Assembly: GCA_021845155.1 (NCBI GenBank)
Contig: JAKBSB010000019.1
Span: 1 to 13,107, forward strand
Reading direction: 5' to 3'
Length of the DNA stretch: 13,107 bases
Source: Thermoplasmata archaeon
Lineage (GTDB): Archaea; Thermoplasmatota; Thermoplasmata; Thermoplasmatales; Thermoplasmataceae
The notes below the pieces were generated by a model, which had not been told where the DNA came from, made no database searches, and saw only the letters and a list, made by a program, of their open reading frames with translations. This document shows positions 6,989 through 12,790 of this stretch, one piece after another. The position numbers and the translations under genes are program-made. The stretch's first letter is position 1. Every line of letters begins with the position of its first letter.

Positions 6989-8266
6989 CTACCGCCTGAA
7001 CTTCTCAATTGACCCCGCAAGCCTTTTGCCGTAACGCATAAGATCGAAATGCGAATATGAACCCTGAGTGTTCCCGGTATATAGTCCGTCGTAACCCTTA
7101 ATTCCCTTTCCCAGAACGTTTTGCATGGTCTTTTCCGAACTGTCATCTATCTCACTGTAATGATATTCATGCCCGTAAACGGTCTCTCCTCTGCGGAAGA
7201 GGAGGTTGTCCCTCATGACATTGAGTTCAGTGTATCCAAGTGTCAGTTTTCCAGTCATTTTTACTGTGCCCCCGAATATTCCAGGGAATTTCATTGATGA
7301 ACCATCCGATTCAAAAGCAGACTCAAGATACATCAGTCCTCCGCACTCCGCAAGTATTGGAACGCCCTGATCCGAGTACGTTTTCAGGGCATTGTTGAGG
7401 CCTGAATTCCCTGATAGACTGGAGGCATAAAGCTCCGGATATCCGCCCCCAAGGTATATCATACCAGGATTCTCCGGAATTTCACCTTTCAGTGGTGAAA
7501 AATAGCACAACTTGCCAATTCTTCCCAGAAAATCAAGTGATTCACCATAATAAAAATTGAAGGCATTGTCGTATGCCACGTAAATATTTCCCGATCCTCC
7601 AGCCAGAGTCTCCTGGGCTTCAGATTTCATGGGAATATCTTTCAGTTTTTCAATGAATGAAAAATCCATGAACTGCGAGATATGCTCAGCTTTCTCCCTG
7701 ATATCCGGCATCTCTCCAGCCGTCTTAAGGCCAAGATGCCTCTCTGGAATCTTCAGGTCCTCCATATGAGGTATTTCTCCCAGAACCGGAACACCGTGAT
7801 CCGAAAAGGCTTTTCTTACAATGTTCAGGTGCTTTTCCGAGTAGAAGTTATTGATGACCACCCCTATACAGTTGCGGCCAATGAAGCCTTTTGCAATATA
7901 ATAGGCTGATTCAGCAAGTTTTGACACATCTATTACAAGTATGTATGGAATCCCGATTTTTCTGAAATAGTAGTCAGTGCTCAGGTTTACCGGTGATCCG
8001 GAATCATACATCCCCATAACTCCTTCCACCACTGCGAAGTCATACATTGAAGAAAGACTCCTGAATCTTTTCATAAAATCTCTTCCCTGGATCCACCTGT
8101 CCAGGTTATGGGCTGGTTTTCCGCTAACTGCTGAAGCCAGGGAACCGTCAATGTAATCAGGCCCGATTTTTACAGAAACGGAATTCTTTATGTGACTCAG
8201 CAGGGCCAGTGTAACACTTGTTTTTCCGGACCCGGTGGATGGTGCTGTAACTCCAATGGCCTTCAT
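6989..8266 (-). CDS. cobB: CobB/CbiA-type cobyrinic acid a,c-diamide synthase
   Basis: This ATP- and glutamine-dependent enzyme amidates the a and c side chains of cobyrinate in cobalamin synthesis. The N-terminal half is a dethiobiotin-synthetase-like ATPase with P-loop TGSGKT (residues 11-16), VKIGPDYIDG (32-41) and VVEGVMGMYD (79-88). The C-terminal half is a class I glutamine amidotransferase with nucleophile C308 in PILAECGGLMYL, then YGHEYHYSE, and histidine H406 in GSYSHFDL. The length of 425 residues is normal for CbiA/CobB. CobQ amidates other positions and lacks this arrangement; the closely related CfbB of methanogens acts on nickel-sirohydrochlorin, which is unlikely if this is a Thermoplasmatales genome. 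No other cobalamin gene is in the window. The ATG has a TATA-like element 20-31 bases upstream. Confidence 0.92.
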   Translation of the reverse strand: MKAIGVTAPSTGSGKTSVTLALLSHIKNSVSVKIGPDYIDGSLASAVSGKPAHNLDRWIQGRDFMKRFRSLSSMYDFAVVEGVMGMYDSGSPVNLSTDYYFRKIGIPYILVIDVSKLAESAYYIAKGFIGRNCIGVVINNFYSEKHLNIVRKAFSDHGVPVLGEIPHMEDLKIPERHLGLKTAGEMPDIREKAEHISQFMDFSFIEKLKDIPMKSEAQETLAGGSGNIYVAYDNAFNFYYGESLDFLGRIGKLCYFSPLKGEIPENPGMIYLGGGYPELYASSLSGNSGLNNALKTYSDQGVPILAECGGLMYLESAFESDGSSMKFPGIFGGTVKMTGKLTLGYTELNVMRDNLLFRRGETVYGHEYHYSEIDDSSEKTMQNVLGKGIKGYDGLYTGNTQGSYSHFDLMRYGKRLAGSIEKFRR

Positions 8267-8285
8267 TGTGTTTCTTATGACAAAG

Positions 8286-8297
8286 CTTTATGTTATT
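8286..8297 (-). promoter_or_regulatory. Candidate TATA box for cobB
   Basis: On the minus strand ATAACATAAAG lies 20-31 bases before ATG 8266, consistent with a leaderless mRNA. No hairpin resembling a cobalamin riboswitch was noticed in the 237-base gap to the next gene. Confidence 0.35.
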
Positions 8298-8453
8298 CTT
8301 TCGTCACCCGATTTGTTGCAATAACAGCTATTGCAATCATACTTTAGTGAGAAGATATTCAGGGAGCACGCTTCATTCAACCAGCAATTATCTTTTAATG
8401 GGTAATGAAAGCGGTTGTATTGATTAAGCGTTTATTGAAAAATATTTATTTTT

Positions 8454-8472
8454 GAAAATAAAAAAATAAAAC
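8454..8472 (-). terminator. T-rich tract after the DUF981-like gene
   Basis: On the minus strand, about 33 bases beyond the stop codon at 8504, the sequence is TTTTATTTTTTATTTTC. This resembles the hairpin-free U-tract terminators of archaea. Confidence 0.45.
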
Positions 8473-8503
8473 AGATATGGATAAAGGGGAAATAAGGCCA
8501 GGC

Positions 8504-9082
8504 TTATGGCGGAGCAGCCAAGTGCCCGTTAAGAGCCAGGTAGCCTATAACAAGGGCGAATATGGTCCCTATACCCAGTATTATCCATTCAACGTAGTAT
8601 ATGGATTTCTTTGAACCTTCTGGTTTCAGGTAAGCTATAGGTGCCAGGATAGCGCCAATACCATCAAACAGATACAGGCCCATTGCTGTTATGAGATCCT
8701 GTCCTGTTTCAAGCTTCAGCTGAACTATGCTGTATGCCCCCACAAGCACATATATCCCCATCAGCAGGAAAAGCATTGGAACCATGCCCAGATGCATGTT
8801 CTTGTACACCATCACCGCAGAAACCATGAGAAGAAGCCCGAACAGGAGCAGAGGATCACCAAACAGCATATTGTAAGGTGTTCCGTAGGTTGTCATGGGC
8901 CATGCAAAAGACATGTAAAACCCGCTTATGAAATCGAACATACCTATTGCAAGAGCCGGCATTACGAGATTTTTTATCTGTTCCTCATTTCCCCTGGCCC
9001 TGAAAAAGTAATAGAACGCAGAAAGGAAAGTACCCATTGCAAGTCCTATAAGCATTACAGCCAATGGATCAACAAATGTCAT
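8504..9082 (-). CDS. DUF981-like archaeal membrane protein
   Basis: A 192-residue protein with six hydrophobic segments, at about residues 8-27, 40-60, 72-92, 98-118, 129-148 and 160-185. It has no signal peptide beyond the first helix. The motif GMFDFISGFYMSFAWPM followed by YNMLFGDPLLLFGL (about residues 47-83) matches what I recall of the uncharacterised archaeal family DUF981. The conserved FGDP and WP residues would sit at membrane borders. No enzymatic or transport role is established. The start at 9082 is strongly supported: GGTGAT, matching the archaeal anti-Shine-Dalgarno, lies three bases before ATG, and ATTTAAAT stands about 35 bases upstream. The gene appears monocistronic, with a T-rich tract after it and cobB over 200 bases away. 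Confidence 0.78.
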   Translation of the reverse strand: MTFVDPLAVMLIGLAMGTFLSAFYYFFRARGNEEQIKNLVMPALAIGMFDFISGFYMSFAWPMTTYGTPYNMLFGDPLLLFGLLLMVSAVMVYKNMHLGMVPMLFLLMGIYVLVGAYSIVQLKLETGQDLITAMGLYLFDGIGAILAPIAYLKPEGSKKSIYYVEWIILGIGTIFALVIGYLALNGHLAAPP

Positions 9083-9085
9083 TTT

Positions 9086-9091
9086 ATCACC
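9086..9091 (-). promoter_or_regulatory. Canonical Shine-Dalgarno of the DUF981-like gene
   Basis: GGTGAT on the minus strand pairs perfectly with the archaeal 16S rRNA 3' end and lies three bases from ATG 9082. It is the clearest ribosome binding site in the window and fixes this start. Confidence 0.75.
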
Positions 9092-9112
9092 ATATTGTTA
9101 TTTCTTGTTAAC

Positions 9113-9121
9113 ATTTAAATA
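9113..9121 (-). promoter_or_regulatory. Candidate TATA box of the DUF981-like gene
   Basis: CTATTTAAAT on the minus strand is centred about 35 bases before ATG 9082. It predicts a short leader of about ten bases that just contains the Shine-Dalgarno. Confidence 0.5.
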
Positions 9122-9139
9122 GCCAACCACAAATATTAT

Positions 9140-9358
9140 ATGTTTACTTTAAATAGTTTATTGCATACCATAAAGTCAATACGACAAGGAATCCGCTTTT
9201 ACAGAGCATCAGTTAACATAAAGTTACGTATCGCGTTCCTGAATATTAAGGACACATCCATAAAGTTCAAAACATCTAAAGTCCGACCTGATATTATAAA
9301 TTACAACCGTGAAAAACAAACCTGGCAATCCGTAAGGATCGGGCATTGTTTTGTATAG
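9140..9358 (+). CDS. Doubtful 72-residue basic ORF
   Basis: The frame runs from ATG 9140 to TAG 9358 and encodes a lysine- and arginine-rich protein with very few acidic residues and no recognised domain. Its arginine codons are mostly CGN (CGA, CGC, CGT), whereas neighbouring genes use AGA/AGG, so it is either foreign or not coding. It lies directly upstream of the DUF981-like gene on the opposite strand and contains three copies of CATAAAGT. No Shine-Dalgarno is seen; AT-rich sequence precedes it. I would treat it as unproven. Confidence 0.18.
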   Translation: MFTLNSLLHTIKSIRQGIRFYRASVNIKLRIAFLNIKDTSIKFKTSKVRPDIINYNREKQTWQSVRIGHCFV

Positions 9359-9435
9359 AGTGTTTGGTGCTGTAACATCAGTTGGCCATGTCATCTATGC
9401 AGCTAAAAGAGACCTGCCATGAATTCAAACCACCA

Positions 9436-9447
9436 CCTTATAAAAAC
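9436..9447 (+). promoter_or_regulatory. Strong TATA motif with B-recognition-like flank
   Basis: CCTTATAAAAAC preceded by CCACCA is a good archaeal promoter match. The predicted start lies about 25 bases downstream, near 9465, inside the inverted repeat at 9451-9479. The next gene starts only at 9672, so a long leader or a small RNA would result. Confidence 0.4.
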
Positions 9448-9450
9448 AAT

Positions 9451-9479
9451 TTAAAATGTTTTAATGAATTACATTTTAA
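9451..9479. repeat. 9+9 inverted repeat, operator-like
   Basis: TTAAAATGT (9451-9459) and ACATTTTAA (9471-9479) are exact reverse complements separated by 11 bases, giving a half-site spacing of 20 bases. That is about two helical turns, as for dimeric regulators. It overlaps the start site predicted from the TATA motif just upstream. Confidence 0.5.
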
Positions 9480-9525
9480 CGCATTCAAGAAAGCAGAATG
9501 TTAACTTTCAGAATTTAATGAGTCA

Positions 9526-9618
9526 TTGAGAAGAGTCGAAAATAACTTGATTTTGCTGTTGCAATTGGTCATGTTCTTTCTCTCGCTCTTGCAACCAAAA
9601 CGTATCAGTAATCAATAG
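9526..9618 (+). CDS. Possible 30-residue hydrophobic micro-ORF (TTG start)
   Basis: The frame LRRVENNLILLLQLVMFFLS continues a few residues to TAG 9616-9618. A charged start, one hydrophobic stretch and a basic end would suit a single-pass peptide. Only TTG codons are available as starts, and there is no Shine-Dalgarno, so support is weak. Confidence 0.12.
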   Translation: MRRVENNLILLLQLVMFFLSLLQPKRISNQ

Positions 9619-9619
9619 A

Positions 9620-9631
9620 CTATATATTTTA
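9620..9631 (+). promoter_or_regulatory. Candidate TATA box of the second MFS gene
   Basis: CTATATATTTTA is centred about 47 bases before ATG 9672, predicting a leader of about 20 bases that includes a weak GGATGG. Confidence 0.5.
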
Positions 9632-9671
9632 GGATGCGAATATTCTTAAGCTCATACATTATGGATGGACT

Positions 9672-11042
9672 ATGGTTGAAGATAACAGAGATTCCCCATA
9701 CTCTGCCCTAGACAATGCAAAAACGAGGGGTGTACACTACCGAATAACGGCTCTCTCAGCAGCAGGTGTTTTTTTAGATGGCTATGACATATCCATCATA
9801 GCGGTAGCACTTACTATAATAACGTCCATATCGGCTTTTTCATACGTGAATACACCACTTGGGAAAGGTCTTATGGCGGCATCCACAACAATAGGAATGC
9901 TTGTAGGTGCAGTTCTTTTTGGGTATATTACTGATCTCAAGGGCAGGAAGATCATGTATTTATGGGATATGGTTATTTTTGCGGTATTCACTGGACTTGT
10001 GGCATTTGTCTCGTTCAACTTCTTGTCCCTGTTCATTTTCAGGGTAATACTGGGACTTGCAATTGGAGCCGATTATGCCATCAGCACTACCATAATTTCA
10101 GAATTTTCTCCTAAGAAAACCAGAGGAAAGCTTCTGGCAGTTAATGTTTCAGCATGGTGGATTGGATCCGCAGTAGCCTATTTTATTGGCTTCATACTTT
10201 TGCCCATTGGTATAAATTCTTGGAGATGGATGTTTGCAATAGGGATTATTCCTGCGGTAATAGTTCTCATATTCAGGTGGTCTGTGCCGGAATCTGCAAG
10301 GTGGCTCGCAAATGCCGGTAAACTCAAGGAGGCACAGGAAGTTGAAAAACAGATTTCCGGTTCTTCGGATAAACTCTCAGTAAAAATGGAAAAAACTTCC
10401 ATAAAGGAACTTTTCTCAAGAAAGTATATAAGGGCAACTGCCTTCGTCGCAATTTTCTGGTTCTCCTACGATGTTGCCTTTTACGGGATTGCCCTCTTCA
10501 ATCCAACAATACTTGGAATTTTTGGGCTGAGTAAAAGCAATGCGATTCTCGGATCTGCCATATTTTCGCTTTTCGCAGTTATAGGAAGCTTCATGTGTAT
10601 CTTGCTTGTTGACAGACTGGGCAGAAAACTCATTACAATAATTGGTTTTGCAGGAATGTCGGTCAGCCTTCTGGTACTTGGAATAACAGCCCTCTTAGTT
10701 CCCAAATCCGCTTTCTCAATCGGTTACATAGCAGTTGTTGTACTTGCCATGTTTGTTATATTTGAAGTAACCCAGACCCTTGGACCCGGAGGTACAGATT
10801 TCATTTATCCTCAGGAAATATTCCCAACATCAATCAGGGCTACAGGACAGGGATTTGGAACATCGTTTAGCAGAATTGGAGCTATATTGGGATTGACAGC
10901 TTTTCCCATACTGGTAAGTATTTCTGGTCTTGGACTTGGGCTGATGTTCTTCTTTGCTTTTTCTGTGATTGGCCTTCTTGCAACAGTATTTCTTGGCATC
11001 GAAACAATGGGAAAAACACTGGAAGAGATAAATGGAGAATAG
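9672..11042 (+). CDS. Sugar-porter-like MFS transporter
   Basis: A 456-residue, about twelve-helix transporter, probably proton-coupled, in the cytoplasmic membrane. Sugar-porter and metabolite-symporter signatures are clear: FLDGYD in helix 1 (residues 34-39), motif A GYITDLKGRK (84-93), PESARWL after helix 6 (206-212), the cytoplasmic loop at about 215-255, DRLGRK (314-319), PQEIFPTSIRATG (380-392) and a final ETMGKTLEEI, a variant of the family's PETKGRTLEEI. The substrate could be a sugar, an organic or aromatic acid, or phosphate; the sequence does not decide. ATG 9672 is chosen over the out-of-frame ATG at 9661. A metallo-beta-lactamase gene follows after 20 bases on the same strand and is probably cotranscribed. 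Confidence 0.88.
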   Translation: MVEDNRDSPYSALDNAKTRGVHYRITALSAAGVFLDGYDISIIAVALTIITSISAFSYVNTPLGKGLMAASTTIGMLVGAVLFGYITDLKGRKIMYLWDMVIFAVFTGLVAFVSFNFLSLFIFRVILGLAIGADYAISTTIISEFSPKKTRGKLLAVNVSAWWIGSAVAYFIGFILLPIGINSWRWMFAIGIIPAVIVLIFRWSVPESARWLANAGKLKEAQEVEKQISGSSDKLSVKMEKTSIKELFSRKYIRATAFVAIFWFSYDVAFYGIALFNPTILGIFGLSKSNAILGSAIFSLFAVIGSFMCILLVDRLGRKLITIIGFAGMSVSLLVLGITALLVPKSAFSIGYIAVVVLAMFVIFEVTQTLGPGGTDFIYPQEIFPTSIRATGQGFGTSFSRIGAILGLTAFPILVSISGLGLGLMFFFAFSVIGLLATVFLGIETMGKTLEEINGE

Positions 11043-11062
11043 ATAATTAACTCCTGGTATCT

Positions 11063-11788
11063 ATGGTACTTGTGACTACCATAGACTTCCTTGGAAAATG
11101 GAGCTCTAACACAATAAGAGGAGAGAGAACTGCGGCCATTGTGGTTGACAGACATACGCTCATTGAATGCGGCCCCCATACGGTTGAATCGTTGCTGGAT
11201 CTGAAAATTGATCCGGTCGATATCAACACCGTGGCAATAACCCATATGCACCTGGACCATTTTGTTGGTATAGCTGAATTTCTCTGGTACAGAGCCATTT
11301 ACAATTCCGAAGACACTCCTGTAATACTGGGTCCACATGGACTCAGAAAAAATATAGATAGTTTGATCAAGGCCACAATGACTCCAGAGTCCTTCCAGAT
11401 AAAAATGGATGTAAGGGAGGATGTCAACTACGAGAATATTCAGCAATTCAGGGCCAATCATGTAATTGATGACAACGGTTATCGTATTGAAACTAGTGAT
11501 GGGGTTTTATTTTACAGCGGTGATACTGCATATTCGGAAGAAGTTGTAAAAGGTTCAGAAGATGTAGACTACCTTTTTCACGAAATGACTTATACTGACC
11601 TGCAGGATAAGGAGGCAAAATTCTGGAAACATTCAACCGTTAGCGATGTTTTGAGAGTCTTTTCTGAGTCTAAGGCGGTTAATCTGGTACCTATGCATTT
11701 AAGTGTTAAGTCTCTTGAGGCTTGCAGGGAGATGACCAGGAAAAACCCAAATGTAATTTCACCGGAGAGAAAATCACTCAGATTCTGA
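11063..11788 (+). CDS. RNase Z-like metallo-beta-lactamase-fold hydrolase
   Basis: A 241-residue protein with a full set of metal ligands: H61, H63, D65 and H66 in THMHLDH, H133 in ANHVIDDNGYRI, D154 in YSGDTAYS and H212 in MHLS. FHEMTY (172-177) and KHST (189-192) are also as in RNase Z and related proteins. The family cleaves tRNA 3' trailers or small esters and phosphoesters. The chain is shorter than typical RNase Z (about 300 residues) and lacks a visible exosite arm, so a small-molecule or general hydrolase is as likely. It starts 20 bases after the transporter gene and ends in TGA directly followed by six T residues. This suggests a two-gene transcript ending here. Confidence 0.85.
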   Translation: MVLVTTIDFLGKWSSNTIRGERTAAIVVDRHTLIECGPHTVESLLDLKIDPVDINTVAITHMHLDHFVGIAEFLWYRAIYNSEDTPVILGPHGLRKNIDSLIKATMTPESFQIKMDVREDVNYENIQQFRANHVIDDNGYRIETSDGVLFYSGDTAYSEEVVKGSEDVDYLFHEMTYTDLQDKEAKFWKHSTVSDVLRVFSESKAVNLVPMHLSVKSLEACREMTRKNPNVISPERKSLRF

Positions 11789-11794
11789 TTTTTT
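11789..11794 (+). terminator. T6 tract immediately after the MBL gene
   Basis: Six T residues follow the TGA at 11786-11788 without a gap and are followed by more AT-rich sequence. This is compatible with U-tract termination of the MFS-MBL transcript. Confidence 0.45.
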
Positions 11795-11880
11795 GATTCG
11801 CAAAATAAAAATTTAAGGGGTTTCTCGAGAAATGACATAAGGGAAAACGTGTTCAGTAAATTTTGTTGGATCTAAATAAA

Positions 11881-11895
11881 GCTGCTTAAGGCAGC
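11881..11895. repeat. Small GC hairpin
   Basis: GCTGCTTAAGGCAGC forms a five-base-pair stem, or six with a T-G wobble, closing a three- to five-base loop. It lies directly before the ATG of the 52-codon ORF. It is not followed by a T-tract on the plus strand, so it is not a classical terminator. Confidence 0.45.
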
Positions 11896-12054
11896 ATGTG
11901 GGGTAAAAATAGATTCTGCAAAATTATTAGTGACATAAAAATTGACATTGCCACATTCCTGTTGATAAGCAGCGATGATACCAGTGAATGTGTTAACCTG
12001 AAACTTCCAGAGAAGACTGAAATTATTCTCCTTCAGGGCTTCCCGGGAATTTGA
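11896..12054 (+). CDS. Possible 52-residue ORF, unknown function
   Basis: ATG 11896 opens 52 codons ending in TGA 12052-12054. The translation has a plausible amino-acid mix (for example TFLLISSDDTSECVNLKLPE) and an AT-rich CTAAATAAAG about 20 bases upstream, but no Shine-Dalgarno. It is fully antisense to the start-less minus-strand frame described above, so only one of the two is likely meaningful. No family recognised. Confidence 0.2.
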   Translation: MWGKNRFCKIISDIKIDIATFLLISSDDTSECVNLKLPEKTEIILLQGFPGI

Positions 12055-12087
12055 AAGACTGTAAAATATAGTAGTCTGGATTCTGGG

Positions 12088-12108
12088 ACCCCCCTTATAA
12101 GTTTAAAC
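12088..12108 (+). promoter_or_regulatory. Strong promoter-like motif made of two palindromes
   Basis: ACCCCCC is followed by CTTATAAG (12094-12101) and GTTTAAAC (12101-12108), two perfect eight-base palindromes sharing one base. It resembles a B-recognition element plus TATA box, with a predicted start near 12120-12125, about 140 bases before the Fur gene. Confidence 0.35.
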
Positions 12109-12233
12109 ATATACCAGGTTTGCAATGTTTTTGATTCCTGATTGGACTGAATGATACCCGGCCATTATGTTGCCAGATAACCCTTATATGCACTAACAGC
12201 ACTTTTGCACGACTTATAGGACTATCAGTAAAA

Positions 12234-12250
12234 GTTATTAGATTTTAATC
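12234..12250 (+). promoter_or_regulatory. Proximal AT-rich box before the Fur-family gene
   Basis: GTTATTAGATTTTAATC lies 16-32 bases before ATG 12266, suitable for a leaderless transcript. GATT-TT-AATC within it is a short inverted repeat. The consensus is weak. Confidence 0.3.
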
Positions 12251-12265
12251 AATATGCTTTAGGAA

Positions 12266-12694
12266 ATGTCTAAAGAATATTATGTTAATGCACTGAGGGA
12301 ATCAAAATTCAAGATAACACCCCAGCGGTTACAGGTCATAAAATACGTTAACGGCAAAACTCCTGGCCATTTCACTGCAGAGGATGTTTATCTCTCTGTC
12401 AAAAAGATCGAGCCAACAGTAACGCTTGCAACAATATACAACATACTGAAGGCCATGAAAGACGCGGGAACCATCAATTCCTTTGAGGCAAATGGAACAA
12501 CCTGGTTTGAAACCAATCATGAATTTCACGGAAATTTCATATGCCGCAACTGCGGTGAGATAGTGGATGTACCGGTAAACAGGAATCTCCTGAACGACCT
12601 GAACTCAATGGAGGGTTTTTCCGTAGAAGATGTAAGCCTCGTCATATCTGGTACCTGTGAGAAGTGCAGCAAAGCAAAGACCCCACAGTTATAA
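12266..12694 (+). CDS. Fur-family metal- or peroxide-responsive regulator
   Basis: A 142-residue DNA-binding repressor of the Fur superfamily (Fur, Zur, PerR, Mur, Nur). The N-terminal winged helix includes KFKITPQRLQVIKYV (residues 14-28), HFTAEDVY (35-42) and the recognition helix region TLATIYNILKAMKDAGTI (53-70). The hinge and dimer domain carries H85 and H88 in TNHEFHGNFIC. Two CxxC pairs, C93/C96 and C131/C134, should bind structural zinc. Length is normal. Which metal is sensed cannot be told; the usual HHHH run is reduced to HxxH. The ATG has GGA only one base upstream and is probably leaderless. Upstream lie several TATA-like motifs; downstream, folP converges 96 bases away. Confidence 0.92.
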   Translation: MSKEYYVNALRESKFKITPQRLQVIKYVNGKTPGHFTAEDVYLSVKKIEPTVTLATIYNILKAMKDAGTINSFEANGTTWFETNHEFHGNFICRNCGEIVDVPVNRNLLNDLNSMEGFSVEDVSLVISGTCEKCSKAKTPQL

Positions 12695-12790
12695 TACTCC
12701 ATCATTGGGAATTGGTCACCTTTTCTTCATTTTATACAATATTTTCAGAACTACTTCAAAGGAAGTGACTGAAGCAGATGGAGAGTAATT
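12695..12790. terminator. Convergent gap between fur and folP
   Basis: This 96-base gap contains the T-rich run CCTTTTCTTCATTTTAT (12719-12735 region) on the plus strand, a plausible U-tract terminator for the Fur-family gene. No comparable element stands out for the opposite strand. Confidence 0.3.

Larger units (their letters stand above)
9359..9671. other. Gene-poor leader region of the second MFS gene
   Basis: About 310 bases with no convincing gene. It contains a strong TATA motif (9436-9447), a 9+9 inverted repeat (9451-9479), a 30-codon hydrophobic micro-ORF starting at a TTG (9526-9618) and the probable proximal TATA box at 9620-9631. Confidence 0.5.
11875..12102 (-). pseudogene. Stop-free frame lacking a start codon; possible DUF302-like remnant
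   Basis: On the minus strand 76 codons run without a stop from 12102 to the TAG at 11872-11874, yet contain no ATG, GTG or TTG. The segment SREALKENNFSLLWKFQVN (residues 18-36) looks like the N-terminal helix and strand of DUF302-type domains, where 'ALKExGFxVLxExDV' is common. A +1 shift near 11897 would continue through another open frame (CCLKQLYLDPTKF) to a stop at 11813-11815. The pattern fits a decayed gene, but the resemblance is short and from memory, and CGG is an atypical arginine codon here. It overlaps the antisense ORF at 11896-12054. Confidence 0.2.
11795..12233. other. Gene-poor stretch before the Fur-family gene
   Basis: About 440 bases with no established gene. It holds a hairpin at 11881-11895, a 52-codon plus-strand ORF (11896-12054), a stop-free minus-strand frame without a start codon (11875-12102) and three TATA-like motifs on the plus strand (around 12094, 12183 and 12213). 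Confidence 0.5.

Noticed and set aside
9661..9711. ATG at 9661 as the start of the second MFS gene
   Set aside because: It is out of frame with the transporter and reaches a stop within 17 codons.
10811..11461. 216-codon minus-strand ORF across the MFS-MBL junction
   Set aside because: It is antisense to two well-supported genes and its translation shows no domain; it is a shadow of their codon structure.
11972..12020. Possible C/D box small RNA: GATGATA followed by CTGA at about 11998 and 12017
   Set aside because: The C box is imperfect, no C' box is placed between the two CTGA motifs, and no terminal stem pairs the ends.
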